Source: Tepidibacillus fermentans (GTDB taxonomy: Bacteria; Bacillota; Bacilli; Tepidibacillales; Tepidibacillaceae). Taken from it: 53,099 nt of DNA. Positions 1 to 8,318 of this stretch are shown here, piece after piece. Numbering within the stretch: the first letter of the stretch is position 1; every line of letters begins with the position of its first letter. Where the stretch lies: contig NZ_SMAB01000016.1 in NCBI RefSeq assembly GCF_004342885.1, positions 1-53,099 of the forward strand, given 5' to 3'. The translations under genes were made by a program, and so were the position numbers. The notes under the pieces were generated by a model, which had not been told where the DNA came from, ran no database searches, and saw nothing but the letters and a program-made list of their open reading frames with translations.

Positions 1-129
1 TATTTGCCTGCTAAAGCATACATTTACGATAGAACGCCTTCTCTTTTTTTGCTAGTATTTTCTACCAATCTCCTCGAGAAATATTTTACGCATATGCAGA
101 ATATTTATGATTTTTTATTACATGTGTAA
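1..129 (+). CDS. C-terminal end of an unidentified protein (partial)
   Basis: Frame 1 is open from the first base of the window to a TAA at 127-129, giving 42 codons. The other two plus-strand frames close quickly (TAG and TAA within the first 55 bases). The translated tail has mixed charged and hydrophobic residues (for example SLFLLVFS, then EKYFTHM) and reads like the end of a real protein, but I recognise no family. The gene would begin upstream of the window. A run this long can occur by chance in AT-rich DNA, so confidence is modest. Confidence 0.35.
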   Translation, partial: YLPAKAYIYDRTPSLFLLVFSTNLLEKYFTHMQNIYDFLLHV

Positions 130-151
130 ACCTCTCCTGTTTTCTCCCCCC

Positions 152-169
152 CGTCCACGGGAACATATC
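152..169 (-). repeat. rlmCD 3'-end-like 18-bp scar, copy A
   Basis: On the minus strand this reads GATATGTTCCCGTGGACG. It matches the rlmCD segment at 1803-1820 (GATATGTTCCCACAGACG) at 14 of 18 positions and would encode DMFPWT, the family's conserved C-terminal motif. The following codons do not continue the gene. It is probably a remnant attachment site; see the findings. Confidence 0.6.
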
Positions 170-180
170 CAATTCCTCCC

Positions 181-218
181 AAAAACCCATAATGCCCTGC
201 CGCGCAAGGCTTTATGGG
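181..218 (-). terminator. Rho-independent terminator after the padR pair
   Basis: CCCATAATGCC (186-196) pairs with GGCTTTATGGG (208-218) with one mismatch. On the minus strand the stem is followed by five T residues, so it should end the transcript of the padR/membrane-protein pair. On the plus strand it is followed by a weaker T-rich stretch and could also serve the partial gene at the window start. Confidence 0.65.
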
Positions 219-294
219 CTGTGTTTTCTTTTGAGCGATACTACAACCTCGATGTGGCACGAGAGGACAGAATAAATGTCATTTGAGATATGTC

Positions 295-312
295 CGTTCT
301 CGGAAACATATC
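295..312 (-). repeat. rlmCD 3'-end-like 18-bp scar, copy B
   Basis: The minus strand reads GATATGTTTCCGAGAACG, which would translate as DMFPRT in the same sense as rlmCD. The similarity to the gene stops directly after the motif. It has the same orientation as copy A and as the intact gene. Confidence 0.6.
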
Positions 313-383
313 TATCGCAAATTTTGCACTTACGGTAGACGGGAACGCGTCGACTTAGCAAAATCAAATTAAGAAAATCTCAT

Positions 384-1046
384 TTACGCTCTTTCACTTA
401 TAATTTTCCAAATAACAAAAATCAATATGACAGTTATTGCTGCTAACCATAAAGAAATATTCACTGCAATGGTTCTAAAGTATACATTACTCAATATCAT
501 AGCTGCCAAAACAGCTGCAGCAATAAACCACGCTTTTAAAAAAGAAACTACTTTTTTTTCTTTCTTTGCACCAAATGCTGTTTTAGTAATATACAATACA
601 ATCACATTTGCTATAAGGATAATTGCAAGTCCATTTATAATATCCCCAACGGTTAAGATAAACTCAAACCCAGCTTTATTTGAAATTAAGCTAATTATAA
701 AGTTTTTAGCTAAAGAAATAACACCTAAAACCCATAGTGCATGAAGAGACATATCTAAAAAATCCATCACCTTATCTTTTTTTGTCTTCTTAGGCATAGC
801 TTCGATAATCTGATCACAGATTTCCTTATATCTGCCTCCCATGACTTTTTTAATATTATCGCCTCGTTGCTGACCATCAATAATTAGTTCAATAATATCT
901 CCTCTTACAACTTCTTGATTGTACTCTGATAAATCAGAACCCCGTAAGTAGACAATCATATTTGTATAAATTTCTTTGTTTTCATCAAATATCGCTTTTT
1001 CCCTATTATTATTTTTCTTTAATAATTCCTTTGCTAATTTATTCAT
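384..1046 (-). CDS. Membrane protein with soluble N-terminal helical domain, partner of PadR regulator
   Basis: This 220-residue protein has a charged N-terminal half of about 95 residues, then four predicted membrane helices (about 97-121, 127-154, 169-190 and 194-216). Proteins of this shape (DUF1048/DUF1129-like, 'HAAS' type) are commonly encoded behind padR genes in Firmicutes; I infer that class from architecture and position, not from a clear signature. I chose the ATG at 1046 because GGGAGG lies directly upstream and the start overlaps the padR stop by 8 bp, suggesting translational coupling. A longer reading to 1082 lacks that support. The likely role is a membrane stress or drug-response partner of the regulator; the substrate is unknown. 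Confidence 0.7.
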   Translation of the reverse strand: MNKLAKELLKKNNNREKAIFDENKEIYTNMIVYLRGSDLSEYNQEVVRGDIIELIIDGQQRGDNIKKVMGGRYKEICDQIIEAMPKKTKKDKVMDFLDMSLHALWVLGVISLAKNFIISLISNKAGFEFILTVGDIINGLAIILIANVIVLYITKTAFGAKKEKKVVSFLKAWFIAAAVLAAMILSNVYFRTIAVNISLWLAAITVILIFVIWKIISERA

Positions 1047-1371
1047 GTTCTTTTCCTCCCATAAATAATTGATTAACCGCATGATCTAGTTCTTGCCAGT
1101 TAACTTTAAATTCACTTAGACTAATAACCCCCTTCTCAGTTAAATGATAATATTTGCGCTTCGGTCCGCTATTAGAGTCTTGTAAAGTAGCTTTCACAAG
1201 TTCACTTTTCTGTAGGCGCAAAATAATAGGATATATTGTTCCTTCAGATATCTCTCCAAATCCATATCGCTCTAACTGTTTCGAGATTTCATATGCATAA
1301 GTCTCTTGTTTTCGGATTATCTCTAAAATGCATCCTTCTAACACACCTTTTAACATTTGTGAAGGAATCAT
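1039..1371 (-). CDS. PadR-family transcriptional regulator
   Basis: A 110-residue PadR-type winged-helix repressor. The sequence runs from an N-terminal helix (MLKGVLEGCILEII) through the wing region with the typical EGTIYPIILRLQ and GPKRKYYHLTEKG segments, then a short dimerisation helix. The ATG at 1371 is preceded by GGGAGG at good spacing; the upstream ATG at 1386 overlaps that site and is less likely. It is the first gene of a two-gene unit. Its own promoter is covered by a large palindrome (1388-1435), so autorepression is likely, as is known for many PadR proteins. The inducing signal cannot be read from the sequence. Confidence 0.9.
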   Translation of the reverse strand: MIPSQMLKGVLEGCILEIIRKQETYAYEISKQLERYGFGEISEGTIYPIILRLQKSELVKATLQDSNSGPKRKYYHLTEKGVISLSEFKVNWQELDHAVNQLFMGGKEHE

Positions 1372-1387
1372 AATAAAACCTCCCATT

Positions 1388-1435
1388 TAGTATCTTGCAA
1401 TGCAATATACAGGTATATTGTATTGCAAGATACTA
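1388..1435 (-). promoter_or_regulatory. PadR operator: near-perfect 48-bp palindrome
   Basis: Two 23-bp arms (1388-1410 and 1413-1435) are inverted repeats with a single mismatch around a central AG. The palindrome covers the -10 element and spacer of the padR promoter and ends just before its -35. This is the expected layout for a self-repressing PadR protein. Confidence 0.8.
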
Positions 1436-1445
1436 ACTTTGTCAA
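1417..1445 (-). promoter_or_regulatory. Sigma-A promoter of padR
   Basis: On the minus strand TTGACA (1440-1445) and TACAAT (1417-1422) are separated by exactly 17 bp. The -10 and spacer lie inside the operator palindrome. Confidence 0.8.
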
Positions 1446-1763
1446 GTTTCTTTTTGCTCACTCTAAATGATAACATCATTCTCAATAAATTGATTTTTTA
1501 TGAGCTATTAATAAAACGAAACCGCCAATCAAGAGAATTCATCTCCTGATCAGCGGTCAGCTCAATATATTAAATTCAATATCACCAATTTTTACATCTA
1601 TCCTATCTCCACAACTCTATGACGTTATCTATTCTATCAACTCGACCCTACTTCATTTTTCGGTTCTTTTTCTATCCATCGATATGTTCCCGCGGACGCA
1701 TTTAAAACTATACGTCGAGTAGACAAGATAAGTATAATCCTGCAAACCCAGTAAGTTCAAGGC
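1446..1763. other. Gene-free stretch between padR promoter and rlmCD
   Basis: No convincing gene is seen here. It holds a hairpin at 1521-1556 (ACCGC ... GCGGT, with inner ATCA/TGAT and GAG/CTC pairs) followed by a T-rich stretch on the minus strand, which looks like a stray terminator, and the inverted rlmCD-like scar at 1681-1698. A short minus-strand reading frame near 1560-1610 ends just before the hairpin and may be a decayed gene end. Confidence 0.5.
1681..1698 (+). repeat. rlmCD 3'-end-like 18-bp scar, copy C (inverted)
   Basis: The plus strand reads GATATGTTCCCGCGGACG, which would encode DMFPRT, then H, before diverging. It is inverted relative to rlmCD and lies 105 bp beyond that gene's 3' motif. 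It differs from copy A at only one base. Confidence 0.6.
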
Positions 1764-3149
1764 TTACACCCTTGACATCAATGTTACGCATTCCACATGA
1801 TTCGTCTGTGGGAACATATCCACTGGCTGTACCTCGATCGTCTTGAAACCACCATCCTCTAACACTCTCAGATCCCTTGCCAAGGTGCTTGGATTACAGG
1901 ATACATACACCATCCGTTTTGGCTTCAAGTCTATAATCGTTTGTAGCAGGGCTTCATCGCAGCCTTTTCGCGGTGGATCGACAACAACGACATCAACGTT
2001 GATTCCTTTTTTTGCCCATTCAGGTATCACTTTTTCTGCCGCCCCTACTTCAAATGTCACATTCTTAATCCCATTTATCCTAGCATTATTCCATGCATCT
2101 TTTATCGCCTCTGGGACGATTTCAACACCATAGACATGCTTGGCTTTTTGGGCGAGAAAGAGTGAAATGGTGCCAATTCCGCAATAAGCATCAATCACGT
2201 TTTCATTTCCAGTAAGCGCTGCATATTCTAAAGCTTTTTCATAAAGGACTTTGGTCTGTTCTGGATTAACTTGATAAAAAGACCTTGGCGAAATCGCAAA
2301 TTTCACATCGCCGATGGTATCGTAAATCACATCTCTTCCCCATAATGTAATGGATTTGAATCCTAAAATCACATTGGTTCGTTCTTCGTTGATATTTTGA
2401 ACTAAGCTGGTTAGGTTGGGGATTTTTTCAACTATTTGTTCAATAAGCTTGTCCTTGTTTGGGAAGTCTTTTCCATTGGTAACGAGAATCAACATGAGTT
2501 CCCCAGTATTCACAGCCACTCTCGAAACCACATGACGTAGAATCCCTCGATGTTCGACTTCATTGTATGCGGGAATTCCTAATTCACTGGCGATTTTGCG
2601 GACCGTTTGCACCATGATGTCACTTTTTTCTTGCTGAATCACACACTCTTTCATATCGATGACATCATGGGTTCCTTTCGCATAAAAGCCTGCAATCAAG
2701 CCTGCTTCTCGCTGTTCAAATGGAACTTGGGATTTATTTCGATAATTCCACGGGTTATCCATCCCCAGCGTTGGATGAATGATCACATCGTTAATTTTGC
2801 TGATCCGTTCTAAGTTATCTTTCACAATTTTTCGTTTTTGTTCTAATTGAGCTTGATATGATAGGTGTTGAAGTTGGCAACCACCGCATTGTTTGTAAAT
2901 CGAACACCTAGGTTCTACCCGATCAGGACTTTTTCGTAAGATTTCTATTAACTGGCCATAACCATAGTTTTTGTTCACCTTTGTTACCTTTACTTTTGCT
3001 CTTTCTCTAGGAAGTACTCCGGGAACGAACAAGGTATATCCTTCATATTTACCAATTCCTTCCCCATCATGGCCTAAATCGGTAAAATCCATTTCAATGA
3101 TTTGATTTTTTTGTACGGGTGTTTGTACTTTTGCTTTTTTCTTTGCCAT
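1764..3149 (-). CDS. rlmCD: 23S rRNA (uracil-5-)-methyltransferase RlmCD
   Basis: A 461-residue SAM-dependent enzyme that methylates uridines in 23S rRNA (one enzyme acts at two sites in B. subtilis). Domains in order: a TRAM RNA-binding domain (about 12-70), a cysteine cluster for an iron-sulfur centre (C-SIYK-QCGGC near 80-90, plus C in KECVIQ), and a C-terminal Rossmann domain with DAYCGIGTISLFLA, DPPRKGCD, the catalytic cysteine in YVSCNPSTLARD and the general base in HVECV. The ATG at 3149 follows AAGGAG; an upstream extension to 3203 has no such site. Length is normal and the gene is intact, although three short copies of its 3' motif lie downstream. Its 3' end is a known target of serine-integrase elements in Firmicutes. 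Confidence 0.95.
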   Translation of the reverse strand: MAKKKAKVQTPVQKNQIIEMDFTDLGHDGEGIGKYEGYTLFVPGVLPRERAKVKVTKVNKNYGYGQLIEILRKSPDRVEPRCSIYKQCGGCQLQHLSYQAQLEQKRKIVKDNLERISKINDVIIHPTLGMDNPWNYRNKSQVPFEQREAGLIAGFYAKGTHDVIDMKECVIQQEKSDIMVQTVRKIASELGIPAYNEVEHRGILRHVVSRVAVNTGELMLILVTNGKDFPNKDKLIEQIVEKIPNLTSLVQNINEERTNVILGFKSITLWGRDVIYDTIGDVKFAISPRSFYQVNPEQTKVLYEKALEYAALTGNENVIDAYCGIGTISLFLAQKAKHVYGVEIVPEAIKDAWNNARINGIKNVTFEVGAAEKVIPEWAKKGINVDVVVVDPPRKGCDEALLQTIIDLKPKRMVYVSCNPSTLARDLRVLEDGGFKTIEVQPVDMFPQTNHVECVTLMSRV

Positions 3150-3207
3150 GATAAATCTCCTTTTTTTTTGCATTATTGCCCATTTTAACATATTTACGCC
3201 CACATAG

Positions 3208-3240
3208 AAAAAAGCAGAACATAAAGGACGCTCTGCTCTT
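3208..3240 (-). terminator. Terminator between dgkB and rlmCD
   Basis: AGCAGA (3213-3218) and TCTGCT (3232-3237) form a stem that is followed on the minus strand by a run of T residues. It lies after the dgkB stop and before rlmCD. Confidence 0.6.
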
Positions 3241-3276
3241 TCTACATGATTTCCATCACTTTAGCCAAACTTCCAT

Positions 3277-4176
3277 TTATAGAAGTTTCTCGTCAGCAAA
3301 CACTTCTAAATGCTTTGGAAGAATTTCATATTTCCCCGGTAATTGCCCCCCTAGTTCACCATCTAAATTGACGAGAACGGGGTCAGGACCATAAGAATAA
3401 ACTTGAAGAGATCGGGTTTTAAAATGAAGAACTTTGGGATCATTGAGATGTTCCCCTTTCAATGCTAAGGAAGCAAGACGAACAAAGTCTGGTAAATTGG
3501 TTTTCTTTATGACAATGACATCAAATAGCCCGTCTCTTAAATCTGCATAAGGTGCTAGCTTCTCAAAGCCACCGACAGAGTTACTATTCGCAATGAGGAA
3601 CAGCATGACTTCTTCCCGATAAACCATATCTTCTGTTTCGATTGTAATAGGGATCGGTTTCAAAAAGGGAAGTTTTTCAATTCCGCGAACATAGTACGCT
3701 AATTGTCCTAAGATCGTTTTTAATTTGCTTGGAACTTCATAGGTGAGTTCCGTTAATGTTCCCCCGCCGGCAATATTAATAAAATATTTATCGTTATATT
3801 TCCCAATGTCAATTGGTATACTAAATTGTTCGCCAATAATCGTAGCCGCTTTTTTATAGTCTTTAGGAATGCCTAGAGCCCTTGCAAAATCGTTCGTTGT
3901 TCCTGCAGGGATAATGCCTAGTTTTGGGCGTTTTTCATAGGTGCTCAGACCATTTATCACCTCATAAAGGGTTCCATCCCCACCTGCTGCAATCACGATA
4001 TCAAAATTGCGCTCTACTGCATCCCTTGCAGCTTTTGTCGCATCAAATTCACCTTTTGTCGCATAGCATGAAGTTTCTAATTCGTAACTGTCCAGAATAT
4101 CTAAGATGTCCGCTAGTTGTTTTTTTAAATCCTCTCTCCCTGCTGAAGGATTATAAATGAAACGAGCACGTTTCAT
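3277..4176 (-). CDS. dgkB: Diacylglycerol kinase DgkB family lipid kinase
   Basis: A 299-residue lipid kinase of the DAGK catalytic family. Visible motifs are the N-terminal NPSAGR, the nucleotide-binding GGDGTLYEVINGL, PAGTTNDFARALGIP, and near the C-terminus LVNLDGE. In B. subtilis DgkB phosphorylates diacylglycerol and returns it to phospholipid synthesis after lipoteichoic acid production. The position next to rlmCD matches the B. subtilis dgkB-rlmCD order. I chose the ATG at 4176 because AGGTGA lies 6 bases upstream; an upstream GTG at 4185 overlaps that site. Only 9 bp separate it from the chelatase gene, so the two are probably co-transcribed. Confidence 0.92.
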   Translation of the reverse strand: MKRARFIYNPSAGREDLKKQLADILDILDSYELETSCYATKGEFDATKAARDAVERNFDIVIAAGGDGTLYEVINGLSTYEKRPKLGIIPAGTTNDFARALGIPKDYKKAATIIGEQFSIPIDIGKYNDKYFINIAGGGTLTELTYEVPSKLKTILGQLAYYVRGIEKLPFLKPIPITIETEDMVYREEVMLFLIANSNSVGGFEKLAPYADLRDGLFDVIVIKKTNLPDFVRLASLALKGEHLNDPKVLHFKTRSLQVYSYGPDPVLVNLDGELGGQLPGKYEILPKHLEVFADEKLL

Positions 4177-4185
4177 TGGAATCAC

Positions 4186-4905
4186 CTATTCCTTAACATA
4201 ATATTGATCAATCTGTTCCTGAATCCACTCCGTGATCCAATCATTCGGTAAGTAAGCCTTTCCATTATACTTTACAGGATACCATTGAATCATTGCAGGT
4301 ATTCTTTCCTCAGTAAAAATCCCTTTACTTAGAAAAAGCGGAACGATGAGAATCTGCTTCGAAGTATTTTTTAATCCTTCTAATCGCTTTAAAATGGTAT
4401 TGGGTAAAAAGGTAGCATAATCGACTCGAAGAAAATTTGTCTTCTCTTTTATTTGTTTCGTTAAACTCTCGAGAATTTCCTTCCACTTCTGTTGAAAATC
4501 ATCTTCATCACTGCCATGTGCAATCATCAGTAGCGATTCTTGGTTGCAGTTATCAGAAAGTTCCTTTGCTTGGTCGATAATATGTTGAACAACGAGAGGG
4601 TGATCATTCATACAAGATCCAAAAATAAAAGTAAATTCTTGTCTATATTGAGATAATATTTCTTGAATTTCGGCAATATGAGTACTTCCTGAAGAAACAA
4701 ATAAAGGGATGACAAAAACTTCTTTAATTCCAAACCCCCGTAGTTGTCGGATGCCATCTTCAATCAGTCTCCCTTCTGCCTTTTCCAAAAATGAAAGAAC
4801 AATTGGACTAGGAGACTCTAACTTTGCGATCATCTGATCAACATAGTCTAACCATCTCGGATTACTGGAACCATGGCCAATGATCCAAACCCCTCTTTTA
4901 CCCAT
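4186..4905 (-). CDS. CbiX/SirB-family sirohydrochlorin chelatase-like protein
   Basis: A 239-residue protein made of two tandem CbiX-type halves. The first has GHGSSNPRW with the metal-binding histidine near the N-terminus. The second has AHGSDEDDF and, later, ILIVPLFLSKGIFTEERIP. Members insert cobalt, iron or nickel into sirohydrochlorin in corrin, siroheme or F430 synthesis. No other tetrapyrrole genes are in the window, so the metal cannot be assigned. The ATG at 4905 is preceded by AAAGGAAAG. It sits just upstream of dgkB, where I know of no such gene in B. subtilis, so it may have been added to this unit. Confidence 0.8.
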   Translation of the reverse strand: MGKRGVWIIGHGSSNPRWLDYVDQMIAKLESPSPIVLSFLEKAEGRLIEDGIRQLRGFGIKEVFVIPLFVSSGSTHIAEIQEILSQYRQEFTFIFGSCMNDHPLVVQHIIDQAKELSDNCNQESLLMIAHGSDEDDFQQKWKEILESLTKQIKEKTNFLRVDYATFLPNTILKRLEGLKNTSKQILIVPLFLSKGIFTEERIPAMIQWYPVKYNGKAYLPNDWITEWIQEQIDQYYVKE

Positions 4906-4970
4906 GTTAAATCTTTCCTTTACCATATTTGTACATTCATATTAATGGAAGCACTTAACAAAGTCAATTG

Positions 4971-5002
4971 AAAAAGCAGCAGATCAAATTGACCTACTGC
5001 TT
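4971..5002 (-). terminator. Terminator after gatB
   Basis: On the minus strand AAGCAG-T-AG pairs with CT-G-CTGCTT, followed by five T residues. It lies 16 bases after the gatB stop and closes the gatCAB operon. Confidence 0.75.
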
Positions 5003-5017
5003 CCCATACAAACTCTA

Positions 5018-6451
5018 CTATTCTTGTTTCAATCGCTCCATGATCAACTTATTGACCATTCCCGGGTTTGCTTTCCCTTTTGTTTCCTTCATCACTTGGC
5101 CGACCAAGAATCCTATGGCTTTTTCTTTTCCATTGCGGTAATCTTCTACCGATTGTGGGTTATTGGCAATCACTTGGTCAACGATAGCCGCAATTGCGCT
5201 TTCATCGGTGATTTGCACCAATCCTTTTTCCTCGACAATCGTCTTTGGAGCTTTTCCTGATTCGAGCATTTCGCGAAATACTGTCTTACCAATCTTAATA
5301 CTAATAGTTCCTTTTTCAATGAGTTGAATCAGTTCCCCTAAACCTTGCGGTGTCACTTTACTATCTTTAATCGCTAAATTTTCTGCATTGAGATATTTTA
5401 ATAATTCCCCCATGATCCAGTTGGAAACAGCTTTGGCATCTTGGGTATACTCCAAAGTTGCCTCAAAGAAATCTGCGAAGTCCTTCGATGATGTTAAGAT
5501 CTCTGCATCATATGCAGGTAAACCATATTGATTCATATAACGTTCTTTCCGAACATCAGGTAGTTCTGGGAGCTCCGCCTTAATCCGACTGATCCACTCT
5601 TCATCAATGATCATCTCAACAAGATCAGGATCAGGAAAGTAACGGTAATCATGGGCTTCTTCTTTTCCACGCATGGAAACGGTGATTCCTTTTTCTTCAT
5701 CCCAACGGAGTGTTTCTTGAACAATTATTCCACCTGCACCTAAAATTTCAGCTTGTCTTCTTTCTTCATATTCTAGTGCCCGCTCTACACCGCGGAAAGA
5801 GTTCATATTTTTTAATTCCGTTTTCGTACCAAATTCCTTTTGACCAACCGGACGCAAACTAATATTCGCATCGCAACGTAAGGATCCTTCTTCCATTTTC
5901 ACATCGGATACGCCCGTGTATTGAATAATACTTTTTAATTTTTCTAAATAAGCCTTTGCTTCCGCTGGCGAACGAAGATCAGCTTCTGATACAATCTCAA
6001 TTAATGGAACGCCAGTACGGTTAAAATCCACAAGTGAACCTTCCTCATTTCCCAGATGGGTCAATTTCCCTGCGTCCTCTTCTAGATGAAGACGATTGAT
6101 CCGGATTTTCTTTTTCTGACCATTAACGTCAATCTCGATCCAACCATTTTTCCCGATGGGTTGATCATATTGAGAGATTTGATATGCTTTTGGCAAATCA
6201 GGGTAAAAGTAATTTTTTCGATCGAATTTCGTGACCTGAGAAATTTCACAATTTAACGCTAGGGCAGCTTTAATCGCGAATTCCACCGCTTGTTTGTTCA
6301 CGACAGGTAAGACTCCAGGATGTCCAAGGCAAATAGGACAGGTATGCGTATTGGGTGGTGCTCCAAATTCGGTTGAACAATTACAAAAGATTTTCGTTTT
6401 TGTTGAAAGTTCGGCATGGACTTCTAAACCAATCACTGTCTCATATTCCAT
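5018..6451 (-). CDS. gatB: Aspartyl/glutamyl-tRNA amidotransferase subunit B
   Basis: A 477-residue GatB, the tRNA-binding kinase subunit of the GatCAB complex, which converts Glu-tRNA(Gln) (and Asp-tRNA(Asn)) to the amide form in the cytoplasm. The N-terminal domain begins [15 protein letters not shown] and contains the cysteine-rich zinc region CNCS ... CPICLG. The GAD-like and helical/YqeY-type C-terminal part ends with a Gly-rich tail ([13 protein letters not shown]). It is the last gene of gatCAB; the gap after gatA is 6 bp. Length is typical. B. subtilis relies on this pathway because it lacks GlnRS. Confidence 0.98.
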   Translation of the reverse strand: MEYETVIGLEVHAELSTKTKIFCNCSTEFGAPPNTHTCPICLGHPGVLPVVNKQAVEFAIKAALALNCEISQVTKFDRKNYFYPDLPKAYQISQYDQPIGKNGWIEIDVNGQKKKIRINRLHLEEDAGKLTHLGNEEGSLVDFNRTGVPLIEIVSEADLRSPAEAKAYLEKLKSIIQYTGVSDVKMEEGSLRCDANISLRPVGQKEFGTKTELKNMNSFRGVERALEYEERRQAEILGAGGIIVQETLRWDEEKGITVSMRGKEEAHDYRYFPDPDLVEMIIDEEWISRIKAELPELPDVRKERYMNQYGLPAYDAEILTSSKDFADFFEATLEYTQDAKAVSNWIMGELLKYLNAENLAIKDSKVTPQGLGELIQLIEKGTISIKIGKTVFREMLESGKAPKTIVEEKGLVQITDESAIAAIVDQVIANNPQSVEDYRNGKEKAIGFLVGQVMKETKGKANPGMVNKLIMERLKQE

Positions 6452-6457
6452 TCTTCC

Positions 6458-7924
6458 CTACCCCCTTTTTACCATTGGTCGTAATTTATGATGCTCCGTA
6501 TGTTGTTCAAACGCATAAGCGGCTCTTAAAATCGTAACTTCATCAAAATGTTTGCCGATCAATTGCAAGCCCACTGGTAAACCATTAACCAGTCCTGCTG
6601 GAATACTGATTGCAGGTAGCCCTGCTAAATTAACAGGGATGGTAAGAATATCATTTACATACATTTGTAATGGATCACTTATTTTCTCGCCAATTCGAAA
6701 AGCAGTCGTCGGAACAGTTGGCCCAAAGATTAAATCATATTTTGCAAAAATCTGTTCAAAATCTTGTTTAATTAGCGTTCGTACTTTTTGTGCTTTTCGA
6801 TAATAAGCATCATAATATCCTGAACTTAAGGCATATGTTCCTAGCATGATCCTTCGTTTCACTTCTGAACCGAAACCTTCACTTCTCGTTTTCTTATACA
6901 TTTCGATTAGATTCTCAGCAGAGTCAGTACGTACGCCATAACGAACCCCATCATACCGAGCTAGGTTAGAGGAGGCCTCTGAAGGTGCTAGAATATAATA
7001 GGTGGCGACAGCGTATTCAGTATGTGGCAAAGAAACTTCTTCCCATACTGCCCCTAAATTCTCAAAAACTTTTAGTGCTTCTAGCATTTTTTCCTTAACT
7101 GCTGGATCGACACCTTCACCCATATACTCTTTGGGAACAGCAATACGGAGTCCTTTGATCTCTCCAGTTAATGGTGTAATATAGTCAGGAATGGAAACAT
7201 TTGCAGAAGTCGAATCAAGTTCATCATACCCTGCTAAAGTTTGTAATACATAGGCAGCATCCTCAACATTTTTCGTGATTGGTCCAATTTGATCTAAAGA
7301 GGACGCGAAAGCCACTAAGCCAAAACGGGAGACTAGACCATACGTTGGTTTTAGGCCAACAACGCCTGTAAATGAAGCAGGTTGGCGAATCGATCCACCT
7401 GTATCAGATCCAAGCGCAAAATAGACTTCGCGAGCTGCGACAGCAGCAGCAGACCCACCACTTGATCCCCCTGGTACATAATCTAAATTCCATGGATTGT
7501 AAGAAGGATGAAAAGCAGAATGCTCTGTTGAAGACCCCATCGCAAATTCATCCATATTCGTTTTTCCGATCATGATCGCTTGTCCAGCTAGCATTCTTTT
7601 ATATACAGTTGCACTATAAATGGGTTCATAGTTTGCTAGAATCCGACTGGCACAGGTCGTCCGAATTCCTTCCGTTACAATATTATCCTTGACTCCCATA
7701 GGTAGCCCGGCAAGAATTCCTAAATCTTCGGAGACTGCAATATCCTGATCGATCGCCTTTGCTCTCTCTCTTGCCTGTTCCTCATCAACGAGCAAAAAGG
7801 CTTGCACATCTTTTTCTACTTCAGCAATTCTTTTTAAAGATTCTTCAACCATATCGCTTGCAGTTAACTCTTTGTTGCTTAAGCGTTTATGTATCTCAGT
7901 AATTGGCAGATCAAATAATGACAA
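6458..7924 (-). CDS. gatA: Aspartyl/glutamyl-tRNA amidotransferase subunit A
   Basis: A 488-residue amidase-signature enzyme that frees ammonia from glutamine for the GatB reaction. The Ser-cisSer-Lys triad is visible: the lysine in GVKDNI, the cis-serine in [11 protein letters not shown], and the glycine/serine-rich stretch [13 protein letters not shown] just before it. Translation starts at a TTG (7922-7924) with AGGAGGG about 7 bases upstream. It lies 15 bp after gatC and 6 bp before gatB. Confidence 0.98.
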   Translation of the reverse strand: MSLFDLPITEIHKRLSNKELTASDMVEESLKRIAEVEKDVQAFLLVDEEQARERAKAIDQDIAVSEDLGILAGLPMGVKDNIVTEGIRTTCASRILANYEPIYSATVYKRMLAGQAIMIGKTNMDEFAMGSSTEHSAFHPSYNPWNLDYVPGGSSGGSAAAVAAREVYFALGSDTGGSIRQPASFTGVVGLKPTYGLVSRFGLVAFASSLDQIGPITKNVEDAAYVLQTLAGYDELDSTSANVSIPDYITPLTGEIKGLRIAVPKEYMGEGVDPAVKEKMLEALKVFENLGAVWEEVSLPHTEYAVATYYILAPSEASSNLARYDGVRYGVRTDSAENLIEMYKKTRSEGFGSEVKRRIMLGTYALSSGYYDAYYRKAQKVRTLIKQDFEQIFAKYDLIFGPTVPTTAFRIGEKISDPLQMYVNDILTIPVNLAGLPAISIPAGLVNGLPVGLQLIGKHFDEVTILRAAYAFEQHTEHHKLRPMVKRG

Positions 7925-7939
7925 ATGAAGCCCTCCTTT

Positions 7940-8230
7940 CTAACCTTCCAGTATGGATGGTACCTTAAATTGGCCATCCTTTTGATCAGGAGCATTCTTT
8001 AATGCGTATTCTCTTGATATCGATTCAATAACCTCATCTTCGCGAAATACATTGGTAATGTTTAATGCATGGCTTGTTGGCTTTACATGTTCCGTATCTA
8101 GTTCATTTAACTTCTGAGCGAAATCTAGAATCGAACTTAACTGTTCAGTGAAAAGAGCTACTTCTTCCTCGGTTAATGTTAGACGTGCTAAGTTAGCAAC
8201 ATGTTCTACCTCTTTTTTAGATAGCCTCAT
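7940..8230 (-). CDS. gatC: Aspartyl/glutamyl-tRNA amidotransferase subunit C
   Basis: A 96-residue GatC, the small subunit that wraps between GatA and GatB and stabilises the complex. The N-terminal helix VEHVANLARLTLTEEE and the middle LDTEHVKPTSHALN are typical of the family. It is the first gene of the operon, with AGGAGGG upstream of an ATG. Confidence 0.97.
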   Translation of the reverse strand: MRLSKKEVEHVANLARLTLTEEEVALFTEQLSSILDFAQKLNELDTEHVKPTSHALNITNVFREDEVIESISREYALKNAPDQKDGQFKVPSILEG

Positions 8231-8318
8231 TTCTTATCCCTCCTTATTCAAATCAGCGAAATGACATAACAACTTCATCATACTATAAAATCATTTACTG
8301 CACAAAAGCATTAAATTC

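Noticed and set aside
427-744. Plus-strand open frame of 105 codons.
   Set aside because: It lies opposite the membrane protein gene that has a ribosome site, operator and coupled partner; it is a shadow frame.
1560-1610. Short minus-strand frame ending in a plausible C-terminus before a hairpin.
   Set aside because: Only about 19 codons are open; it may be a gene remnant but cannot be supported as a feature.
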